Source: Archangium_A sp049322495
GTDB taxonomy: Bacteria; Myxococcota; Myxococcia; Myxococcales; Myxococcaceae
DNA: 64,000 bases
Direction: 5' to 3'
Assembly (NCBI GenBank): GCA_049322495.1
Contig: JBMORD010000145.1
Span: forward strand, 46,111-110,110
Shown here piece after piece: positions 52,116 to 59,866 of the stretch. The notes under the pieces are model-generated. The model saw only the letters and a list, made by a program, of their open reading frames with translations. It was not told the DNA's origin and did no database searches. Numbering within the stretch: position 1 is the first letter of the stretch; every line of letters begins with the position of its first letter. A program made the position numbers and the translations under genes.

Positions 52116-53036
52116 TCATGAAGGAGAATGCCACTCGACGGTCAAGCCCGCGGAAACGGCCACCGGCCACGTCACCCACAGCACCTGCTCGTCGCGCTGG
52201 AGCGAGGTACGGGTCAGGACCACCGCCGCCTCGAGCCATGGCCTCAAGCGCACCTGACGCCACGGCTCGAAGGCGACCTGCACCCGCGCGCCCGCCTGGC
52301 CCATGAGCACCGTCGCGCGCACCGCGCCGTCTTCGACCTGCAGCGCGCCGAGCGACGCCACGAGACAAGCGGAGAACCGGCCGGGCTCGAAGCAGGGAAG
52401 CAGGCTCCCCAGCGCGAGGAAGGTGCTGGCGCGCGAGGCGCCGTACACCAGCCCCGTCGGGAGGTGCACCCGGCCCTCGAGCGACACGCTGAAGCCCCGG
52501 CCCGAGAGCCCGCCACCGAGCGCCAGCCCGCCGGTGAAGCCGGGGACCGCGCCGGCCATCGCCAGCAGCCCCGCGTGCGCGCGCCACCCGAGGGCAGGGC
52601 GCGGCGCCTCGGCGGGCGCGGTGAGCACCGGTGCCTGCGCGACGGGGGCGGGGGGCGGAGGCGCGGGGGCTGCGACGGGCGGCTCCGGCTCGCTCTGGCG
52701 CGGCACGAGCGGGTCGAGCGCGAGCGCGAGGGCCAGCTCCACCGACGAGGCGAGCTCGAGGCAGTCGCCGGCGGGTGACTCGAGCGTGCGGCGGCCGACG
52801 CGCCCCTCGCGGCTCACCTCGAGCGTGGCGACCAGCGCCGGCGGCGCGGGCTGGGTGAGCCGCACGAGCACGTGGATGGCTCCGTCGGCGCGGAAGGGAT
52901 CCCTCCCGAGGCGCGCCGCCACCGCCGCGCGCACCCAGGTCTCGTCGGGGCAGCGCTCGAGCCCCGGCTGCACCGAGTACTCGAGTCGGGCACCGGGCGA
53001 GGCGGCGGCGATGAGGGCGAGGAGCGCTCCGACCAT
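52116..53036 (-). CDS. Exported protein with predicted beta-barrel C-terminus, linked to the ECF cassette
   Basis: A 306-residue protein with a short signal MVGALLALIAAASPGA. Residues 20-110 form a mixed alpha/beta domain with a Cys pair (ERCPDETW, AGDCLELASSVELALALALDP), a Pro-rich linker (about 112-145) follows, and the C-terminal 150 residues alternate glycine-rich amphipathic strands (GGLALGGGLSGRGFSVSLEGRVHLP) suggesting a small outer-membrane barrel. The same three-gene set is common next to myxobacterial ECF factors. Divergent from the lipoprotein gene at 53122; the 85-base gap has an AT-rich attcttcataaaa patch, a probable promoter. Confidence 0.65.
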   Translation of the reverse strand: MVGALLALIAAASPGARLEYSVQPGLERCPDETWVRAAVAARLGRDPFRADGAIHVLVRLTQPAPPALVATLEVSREGRVGRRTLESPAGDCLELASSVELALALALDPLVPRQSEPEPPVAAPAPPPPAPVAQAPVLTAPAEAPRPALGWRAHAGLLAMAGAVPGFTGGLALGGGLSGRGFSVSLEGRVHLPTGLVYGASRASTFLALGSLLPCFEPGRFSACLVASLGALQVEDGAVRATVLMGQAGARVQVAFEPWRQVRLRPWLEAAVVLTRTSLQRDEQVLWVTWPVAVSAGLTVEWHSPS

Positions 53037-53121
53037 TCACGCGGCACGTACCAGAGCGGGCCGGAGAAAATTCTTCATAAAACGCGCCGCGCTTCGCCAA
53101 GACGGTCGCAAGGAGACGTTC

Positions 53122-53925
53122 ATGGTCCTGCTTCGTCGTGTGGTTCCGCTGTTGGTGCTGGCGCTGTCCGGTTGCGATCAAGTCGTCATGCTCGGGGACG
53201 GAGGTACCGGCGGCGGTGTGGCCACCGGTGGGGGAGGCGGCACCACTGGCGGCGGCGGCGGCACGACCGGCGGCGGCGGCGGCAACACCGGTGGCGGCAG
53301 CGGGCTCGAGCCCTTCATCTGCTCGGCGTCGAAGCCGTGCCCCTCGGGTCAGTTCTGCTTCAACGGGCTCTGCGCGCTCGGCTGTCAGACCAACGCCAAC
53401 TGCGCGGCGGATCAGTACTGCGACACCGAGTTCGACCACCTCTGCCACAACAAGACGGTGCCGACCTGCGCGGTGTCGACCGAGTGCGCGTCGAGCCAGG
53501 TGTGCATCTCGGGCTTCTGCAGCACGCCGCCGCCGGTCACGCAGTGCGACCCCAACCAGGTGGCCTCGGGCAACGACGGCTGCGACCAGAACTCGCTGTG
53601 CGTCGACCCGTCCGAGACGCAGGCCGCCGACCCGAAGTGCTACACGTTCCCCGCCTGCGCGCAGGACAAGACGTGCCCCGTCGGCCTGCAGGGCGCGGTG
53701 TGCAACGACGGCCTCATCCCCAACAAGGCGCGCGTCTGCCTCACCGGCCTGTGCCGCTCGGCGGCGAACTGCCCGTCGAGCTGGACCTGCGTGAAGTTCA
53801 ACAGCGCCGACGTGCTGGGCGTCTGCTCCAACCGCGGCTTCGGCTCGCCGTGCACCGGGCCTGGCGAGTGCCAGAGCGGCAACTGCGTGATGGGCCTCCC
53901 CGGTCTGCCCGGCATCTGCCAATAG
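53122..53925 (+). CDS. Cys-rich lipoprotein with Gly/Thr linker
   Basis: A 267-residue protein; AAGGAG precedes the ATG. Signal MVLLRRVVPLLVLALSGC, then a Gly/Thr linker (about 28-62) and a Cys-rich region with CPSGQFCFNGLCALGC, CAADQYC, CASSQVCISGFC, CSNRGFGSPC and CQSGNC modules, similar to the Dickkopf N-like repeats of other myxobacterial proteins. It is disulfide-stabilised and surface-tethered. The next gene begins seven bases after its stop. Confidence 0.78.
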   Translation: MVLLRRVVPLLVLALSGCDQVVMLGDGGTGGGVATGGGGGTTGGGGGTTGGGGGNTGGGSGLEPFICSASKPCPSGQFCFNGLCALGCQTNANCAADQYCDTEFDHLCHNKTVPTCAVSTECASSQVCISGFCSTPPPVTQCDPNQVASGNDGCDQNSLCVDPSETQAADPKCYTFPACAQDKTCPVGLQGAVCNDGLIPNKARVCLTGLCRSAANCPSSWTCVKFNSADVLGVCSNRGFGSPCTGPGECQSGNCVMGLPGLPGICQ

Positions 53926-53932
53926 GCCCGCC

Positions 53933-56900
53933 ATGCGCAAGCTGCTGCTCGTCGTCCCGCTGTGGTTGCTGGGCTGCCCGTCGACCGGGCCCGGCGTCGA
54001 CCCGTGTGCTCCCAACCCATGCCTCGGCGATCGCTCGGTGTGCACCGTCGTCGATGGCGCGGCCTCGTGCGCGTGTCGTCAGGGCTTCGATGACGTCGCG
54101 GGGCTGTGCGTGCAGCGCGGTCCGTGCGCCAACAACCCGTGCACCGCGCCGCACCGCTCGGTGTGTGTGGCCTCTGGCACGACGGCCGTCTGCCAGTGCG
54201 ACCAGGGCTGGCGCGACGACGGCAGCGGCCAGTGCGTCATGGCGGCGAGCTGCGATCCCAACCCGTGCACGCAGCCGGGCCGCACGGTGTGCAGCGAGAG
54301 CGGCGGCGTCGTGACGTGTCTCTGCTCCCCGGGCTTCCGCGACGACGGGAACGGCGGCTGCGTGAGCAGCAACCCCTGCGCGGTCAACCCGTGCACGCAG
54401 CCCAACCGCACGGTGTGCGTGGCGTCGGGCGCGACGGCCATCTGCCAGTGCGATCAAGGCTTCATCGACGACCAGGGCCAGTGCGTGAAGCCGCCGTCGT
54501 GCGCGCCCAACCCCTGCACGCAGCCCAACCGGACCGTGTGCTCCGTGGCCACCGGCACGGTGACCTGCAGCTGCGACCCGGGCTTCCGCCTCGACGCCGT
54601 CGGCCAGTGCGTCGCGGTGATGGCCTGCAACCCGAACCCGTGCACCCAGCCGCACCGCACCGCCTGCAGCGACGTCGGCGGCACCGCGGTGTGCGGCTGC
54701 GACCCCGGCTTCCACGACGAGGCGGGCACCTGCGTGGCCAACGACGTCTGCACGCCGAACCCCTGCACTCAGCCTCACCAGACCGTCTGCGCGGCGGGCG
54801 ATGCCGGCGTCACCTGCGCGTGCGAGCCCGGCTACCAGCCCGCCGCCAACGGGTGCGAGCTGCCGCCACCGCCGACGTGCAACGGCCAGCACACCACCGG
54901 CGACGCCTTCGAGCCCGACGAGTGCCCGAGCCTCGCGAAGGTCATCGTCCCGGGAACGCCCCAGAGCCACACCTTCGACCCGGCCGGCGACGTCGACTTC
55001 GTGAAGTTCTCCGTCGACGCGGGCGTGGTGGTGCTCCTCGAGGAGACCGGCCCGCTGGCCACCTCGGTCTCGCTCTACGACGTCGACGGCGTCACGCCGC
55101 TGCTCGCGAACCAGCCGGAGCGCGTGCTGCGCAAGCTGAACGCCGCGGGCACCTACTTCGCCCAGGTGCGCGCGCAGAGCGCCAGCACCACCGGCGCGAC
55201 GACGCTGCAGCTCACCGTGACGGCCGATGACTTCGCCGACGACCGCACCACGACGGCAAGCCTCACCCCGGCGATGAGCCCCGGCACCAGCGTCAGCGGC
55301 GCGTTCCAGTTCACCGGGGACACCGACTGCGTGGCGGTGCCGGTGCAGGCCGGCCGGCTCTACACCTTCGAGGAGACCACCGGCAGCGACGTGTACCTCA
55401 CCGTCTACACCGCGACCGGCACGTACTTCTCGACGACCGACACCGAGTGGCTGCGCTTCGAGACGAGCGCCACCGAGACGCTCTTCCTGTGCACCCGCGC
55501 GTACAACAGCGCCGCGCTCGTCGGCTGGGGCCTGCGCGTCACCGACGAGGGCGTCGACGACTTCGCCGACGATCGCACCACGACGGCCACGCTGACCCCG
55601 GTGCCGTCTCCCGGCGCGAGCGTGACGGGCGCGTTCCAGTACCCGGCCGACACCGACTGCGTGCGCGTGCCGGTGCAGGCCGGCCGCCTCTACACCTTCG
55701 AGGAGACGACCGGCAGCGACGTGTACCTCTCGGTCTACACCGCGACCGGCACCTTCATCGCCACCACCGACACCGAGTGGCTGCGCTTCGAGACGAGCAC
55801 CACCGAGACCCTCGTCCTCTGCACGCGCGCGTACAACAGCGCCGCCATTCTGGGCTGGGGCCTGCGCGTCACCGACGAGGGGGTCGACGACTTCGCCGAC
55901 GATCGCTCGACCACGGCGACGCTGACCCCGGTGGCGGCGCCCGGCGCGAGCGTGAGCGGCGCCTTCCAGTACCCGGCGGACACCGACTGCGTCGCGGTGC
56001 CGGTGCAGGCCGGGCGCGTCTACGCGTTCGAGGAGACGACCGCCGCCGACGTGTACCTCACCGTCTACACCGCGACCGGCACGTACCTGTCGACCACCGA
56101 CGCCGAGTCGCTCCGCTTCGAGACGAGCGCCAGCGAGACGCTCTTCCTCTGCACGCGCGCGTACAACAGCGCGGCCATCATGGGCTGGGCCTTGCGCGTC
56201 ACCGACGCGGGCGTCGACGACTTCGCCGACGATCGCTCGACGACCGCGACGCTGACGCCGGTGCCGGCTCCGGGCGCGAGCGTGACGGGCGCCTTCCAGT
56301 ACCCGGCCGACACCGACTGCGTGCAGGTGCCGGTGCAGGGCGGCCGCCTCTACACCTTCGAGGAGACGACCGCCGCCGACGTGTACCTCACCGTCTACAC
56401 CGCGACCGGCACCTTCCTCTCGACCACCGACGCCGAGTGGCTGCGCTTCGAGACGAGCACCAGCGAGACGCTCTTCCTCTGCACCCGCGCCTACAACAGC
56501 GCGGCCATCATGGGCTGGGGCCTGCGCGTCACCGACGAGGGCGTCGACGACTTCGCGGACGATCGCGTCGGCGCGCAGCCGCTGCTGCCGGTGGCCTCAC
56601 CGGGCGCGAGCGTGAGCGGGGCGTTCCAGTACCCGGGCGACACTGACTGCGTGGCGGTGCCGGTGCAGAGCGGCCGCGTGTACGGCTTCGCCGAGACGAG
56701 CGGCACCGACGTGTACCTCACCGTCTACACCGCGACGGGCACCCTCATCCCCACCACCGACGGCGAGACGCTCCGCTTCAAGGCGGGCGTCACCGAGACG
56801 CTCTTCCTCTGCACCCGCGCGTACAACAGCGCCGCCGTCGCGGGCTGGAGCTTCAACGTCACCGACGCCGGGCCGGACGATCACGCCGACACCCAGGCGG

Positions 56901-57184
56901 GCGCGACGCCCCTGGCCGTCGACGGCACGCCGGTGAGCGGGGAGCTCCAGTTCTCGGGCGACCTCGACTTCTTCACCTTCACCTCGAGCTCGGTGCTCGC
57001 GCTGCGGCTGATGACCACCGGCGTCGGCACGACGCTCCAGGTGCAGAGCTCGACGGGCGCGACGGTCGCCACCCTCTCGGGCCCGGGGACCTCGGCCTTC
57101 GTGCTCCCCGCCGCGGGGACGTACTTCGTGCGCGTGTCGTCGTCGTCGGGGCTCGGCGCGTACACCGTGGCGATCGCGAACTGA
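53933..57184 (+). CDS. Lipoprotein with seven EGF-like modules and PPC-like repeats
   Basis: A 1083-residue protein with signal MRKLLLVVPLWLLGC. Residues about 22-305 hold seven EGF-like modules (C..NPCTQP.RTVC......C.C.PGF.......C). A PPC-type domain follows (about 320-430; DVDFVKFSVDAG, GTYFAQVRAQ). Five near-identical 110-residue units beginning DDFADDR come next, then a diverged DDHADTQ unit to the end. The repeats are so similar at DNA level that recent duplication is likely. Adhesion or surface-coat role is inferred; no catalytic motif seen. Confidence 0.82.
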   Translation: MRKLLLVVPLWLLGCPSTGPGVDPCAPNPCLGDRSVCTVVDGAASCACRQGFDDVAGLCVQRGPCANNPCTAPHRSVCVASGTTAVCQCDQGWRDDGSGQCVMAASCDPNPCTQPGRTVCSESGGVVTCLCSPGFRDDGNGGCVSSNPCAVNPCTQPNRTVCVASGATAICQCDQGFIDDQGQCVKPPSCAPNPCTQPNRTVCSVATGTVTCSCDPGFRLDAVGQCVAVMACNPNPCTQPHRTACSDVGGTAVCGCDPGFHDEAGTCVANDVCTPNPCTQPHQTVCAAGDAGVTCACEPGYQPAANGCELPPPPTCNGQHTTGDAFEPDECPSLAKVIVPGTPQSHTFDPAGDVDFVKFSVDAGVVVLLEETGPLATSVSLYDVDGVTPLLANQPERVLRKLNAAGTYFAQVRAQSASTTGATTLQLTVTADDFADDRTTTASLTPAMSPGTSVSGAFQFTGDTDCVAVPVQAGRLYTFEETTGSDVYLTVYTATGTYFSTTDTEWLRFETSATETLFLCTRAYNSAALVGWGLRVTDEGVDDFADDRTTTATLTPVPSPGASVTGAFQYPADTDCVRVPVQAGRLYTFEETTGSDVYLSVYTATGTFIATTDTEWLRFETSTTETLVLCTRAYNSAAILGWGLRVTDEGVDDFADDRSTTATLTPVAAPGASVSGAFQYPADTDCVAVPVQAGRVYAFEETTAADVYLTVYTATGTYLSTTDAESLRFETSASETLFLCTRAYNSAAIMGWALRVTDAGVDDFADDRSTTATLTPVPAPGASVTGAFQYPADTDCVQVPVQGGRLYTFEETTAADVYLTVYTATGTFLSTTDAEWLRFETSTSETLFLCTRAYNSAAIMGWGLRVTDEGVDDFADDRVGAQPLLPVASPGASVSGAFQYPGDTDCVAVPVQSGRVYGFAETSGTDVYLTVYTATGTLIPTTDGETLRFKAGVTETLFLCTRAYNSAAVAGWSFNVTDAGPDDHADTQAGATPLAVDGTPVSGELQFSGDLDFFTFTSSSVLALRLMTTGVGTTLQVQSSTGATVATLSGPGTSAFVLPAAGTYFVRVSSSSGLGAYTVAIAN
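55220..56870 (+). repeat. Five tandem 330-bp coding repeats
   Basis: Units start near 55220, 55550, 55880, 56210 and 56540, each opening with gacttcgccgacgatcgc-type sequence and holding the gtgtacctcaccgtctacac block. Within units the DNA is close to identical over long stretches, and spacing is a constant 330 bp. Confidence 0.85.
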
Positions 57185-57262
57185 CGCGCTCAGGCTCGGG
57201 GCTTCTGTTGGAGAGACCCTCCGTGGGATGTTCCGGCTGGATCAGAGCCGGGGAGGTCTCGC

Positions 57263-59020
57263 ATGCGTGTGGCGTGGCTCAGCGTCGTGGTGATGAGTGC
57301 AGCGCTCGTCGTCTGGGGCTGCGGCTCCAATCGGTGCATCCCGGGGGAGGCTCGTGCCTGTGCGTGTGTGGACGGCGCAGAGGGCGCGCAGAGCTGCCTC
57401 GCTGACGGCACGTTCGAGCGGTGTGTGTGTGCTGGCGCCACCCCCGATGGCGGAACCGGCGGAGGCATCGGAACCGGCGGAGGCATCGGAACCGGCGGAG
57501 GCATTGGAACCGGCGGAGGCATCGGAACCGGTGGAGGCATTGGAACCGGTGGAGGCATTGGAACCGGTGGAGGCATTGGAACCGGGGGAGGTGTTGGAAC
57601 CGGCGGAGGCACTGGAACAGGCGGAGGCATCGGAACCGGAGGAGGCGGTGGGCAGACAGGGGCCTGCGCAGTGAACAACGGCGGGTGCTCGACGGAGGCC
57701 ACCTGCTCCGAGGACGCGGGAACCGTCGCGTGTGTTTGCCGGCCCGGGACCTGCGGCGATGGCCTCTCGTGTCGACGAGACTCGGACCAGTCACTCTGCG
57801 CCTCGGCTGGCGTTTCCTGTGGCTCGCTCAGCACCGTCGACAGCTGCGGCCTCGCGCGGACCGTGATGTGTGGCCCGTGTCAGGTGCCGGAGATCGCCGA
57901 CGCTGGCCCGGGGCTCACCTGCATCGTCGGCGCGTTCGAGCCGGGAAACCCCACCAGCAGCTACGCCTTCGAGAGCCGGCGTGACTTCCTCCGGGTGGCG
58001 TTTCAGCGGGGCATGCAGGATGGCGGAGCCCCGCTGACCGCGGTGACCCTCGACGTCGACCTCTGGCCGCACGTCGGGAGCGTGTCGAACCCGATTCCCC
58101 CCGTCTTTCTGCTCGAGGGCGATGCGGGCACGGGCGTGGTGGCTGCCGTTCCCGTGGGGGCGGCGATGGTCAGCGGCGGCGGACAGGTCGACGTGCAGCA
58201 GCGCATGACGGTCGACGCGGGCGGCTTCATCGCGCGCCCCGCGATTCAGAGCTTCCCGCCGATGACGTGGTACTCGCGGTGTCAGGGAACCGCTCCGCTC
58301 GTCACCGAGACCGACGCCGAGTTCTGCGATGGCTACGCGTTCAACTGTGGCTCGCTCACCGCGACGGACAGCACCGGCACCGTGCGCACCGTCTCCTCGT
58401 GTGGCCAGTGTTCCCCCGGCCAGGTGTGCCGACCGAACCCCTACCTGTCGTGGACCGCGCAGCGATGCCGCGCGTGCGTCGTCGAGACAGACGCTCAGCT
58501 CTGCCAGCGCCTCGGGGCGACCTGCGGGCTGCTGACCGCCCCCGACGACTGCGACGTGGTGCGCACCGTCGATTGCGGCAGCTGCACGGCGCCTTCCTTC
58601 TGCGGAGGCGGTGGCGTCGCCAACGTCTGCGGCGGCACGGCCATCGTCTGCTCGCATGGGCGAGTGGTGGGGCCTGCTCCAGTACCCAACACCGCCTTCT
58701 GTCCCGACGGCGACGGCGGGACCACCATCGACGCGCAGCAGACCCTCACCTCCCTCACCTTCACCTGGAACCCCAGCCTGTCGCGGTACGAGGCGCCGAC
58801 CACCGTGCCGGCGATCATCCCCGGCCCCATCACGTTCTCCATGACGAGCGCGTCGGCGACCTCCGTGAGCTGGAACGGCATCTCCTCCCAGGTCGGAACG
58901 AGGAGCGGCAACGTGGTCACCGTGTCGGGCTCCGACCGCCGGAGCTCGCCCCAGGGGTGCACCAACGCGTTCGTCTTCATGCGCTGCGACGGCTCGGCGC
59001 CCATCACCTTCGCGCCCTGA
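57263..59020 (+). CDS. Cys-rich lipoprotein with an 18-bp-repeat-encoded Gly linker
   Basis: A 585-residue protein: signal MRVAWLSVVVMSAALVVWGC, a short Cys cluster (NRCIPGEARACACVDG... CVC), then 11 hexapeptide units TGGG(I/V/T/G)G (about 64-130). An EGF-like module (CAVNNGGCSTEATC... CVCRPGTCG) follows and several SCGSLSTVDSCGLAR.V.CGPC motifs, seen three times (VSCGSLSTVDS, FNCGSLTATDS, ATCGLLTAPDD). A beta-rich C-terminus with an SRNVVTVSG-type strand closes it. Surface function unknown. Confidence 0.78.
   Translation: MRVAWLSVVVMSAALVVWGCGSNRCIPGEARACACVDGAEGAQSCLADGTFERCVCAGATPDGGTGGGIGTGGGIGTGGGIGTGGGIGTGGGIGTGGGIGTGGGIGTGGGVGTGGGTGTGGGIGTGGGGGQTGACAVNNGGCSTEATCSEDAGTVACVCRPGTCGDGLSCRRDSDQSLCASAGVSCGSLSTVDSCGLARTVMCGPCQVPEIADAGPGLTCIVGAFEPGNPTSSYAFESRRDFLRVAFQRGMQDGGAPLTAVTLDVDLWPHVGSVSNPIPPVFLLEGDAGTGVVAAVPVGAAMVSGGGQVDVQQRMTVDAGGFIARPAIQSFPPMTWYSRCQGTAPLVTETDAEFCDGYAFNCGSLTATDSTGTVRTVSSCGQCSPGQVCRPNPYLSWTAQRCRACVVETDAQLCQRLGATCGLLTAPDDCDVVRTVDCGSCTAPSFCGGGGVANVCGGTAIVCSHGRVVGPAPVPNTAFCPDGDGGTTIDAQQTLTSLTFTWNPSLSRYEAPTTVPAIIPGPITFSMTSASATSVSWNGISSQVGTRSGNVVTVSGSDRRSSPQGCTNAFVFMRCDGSAPITFAP
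57452..57649 (+). repeat. 18-bp minisatellite, 11 copies
   Basis: Units of GGAACCGGCGGAGGCATC start every 18 bases from 57452 to 57632; most differ by one to three bases (for example ggaaccggtggaggcatt). Because 18 is a multiple of three, gain or loss keeps the frame and changes only the linker length. Confidence 0.9.
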
Positions 59021-59026
59021 GGGCCC

Positions 59027-59776
59027 TCACCGCAGGTCACCTCGGAAGCCCGCCGCATGCTGCTCGGCGACGAGGCGCGCGACCTCCTCGCGCGGCCGCT
59101 CACACTCGCGGTGGCGAATGAGTGGGTCGGCCGGGTCTCCAACGCGGACCGTGTAGCCCGCGCGCTCCTCGCGGATGGCCCACCGCGTGCCGTCGGGGTG
59201 CACCAGCTCGATCCACGCCGTCGCCCCGGCCTCGAAGCGCGCCGCCGAGCGACGCGCCTCACCGCTCGGGAGCGCGACGCGCACCAGCACGCCGTTCTTC
59301 TCCGCCCAGTCCCGGGTGCCCCCGAGCACGTCTTCGTCACGCAGCCCGACGCTGAAGGCGCGCACCCACGCCGCGAGCGAGGCGTAGACGTCCCACCCCT
59401 CGCCGCGCACGTCGAAGCACACCACCTGGCCGGGGCTGCCGCCGAAGCAGCCCGCGGGGTCCCACGCCCACTGCTCGCGCGCCGTCGCGGCCAGCGGCGT
59501 CCACGCGGGGCTCCAGTGCGCGTGCGCCAGCTCCGTCGAGCGGCCCGCCTCGAAGGCCTCCGCGCGCTCCGCCCACTGCTGGCGGTGCGGGGCCAGCTCG
59601 CCCGGCAGCAAGAAGCGGAAGTCGCCCAGCGCCCAGCCGCCGACCAGCCCCAGCAGCCGCTCGACCTCCGTGCCGCCCGCGGCGAGCCTCGAGGGCGTCA
59701 CCACCGCGTCGGGGTGTGCGCGGAAGACGTGCGCGAAGTGCTGGAGGTTCGCGTCGGTCAGCACGGGCGCGAGCAT
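59027..59776 (-). CDS. SUKH/SMI1-KNR4-like protein
   Basis: A 249-residue protein from ATG 59776; a GTG 14 codons upstream (59818) is an alternative. Its pattern ALGDFRFLLPGELAPHRQQWAERAEAF, WSPAWTPLAATAREQWAWDPAGCFGG, QVVCFDVRGEGWDVYASLAAWVRAF resembles SMI1/KNR4 (SUKH) domains, which include immunity proteins against contact-dependent toxins. No toxin gene is adjacent. It lies downstream of kup on the same strand. Confidence 0.6.
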   Translation of the reverse strand: MLAPVLTDANLQHFAHVFRAHPDAVVTPSRLAAGGTEVERLLGLVGGWALGDFRFLLPGELAPHRQQWAERAEAFEAGRSTELAHAHWSPAWTPLAATAREQWAWDPAGCFGGSPGQVVCFDVRGEGWDVYASLAAWVRAFSVGLRDEDVLGGTRDWAEKNGVLVRVALPSGEARRSAARFEAGATAWIELVHPDGTRWAIREERAGYTVRVGDPADPLIRHRECERPREEVARLVAEQHAAGFRGDLR

Positions 59777-59866
59777 CGCGCGTCGCAAGGGGGCCTGCGC
59801 CTTCGGGTGGTCGCGCACCCCCAGCCCGGCGTCACCGAGCCATCAGCGCAAGTTGTCGCGCGTCGC

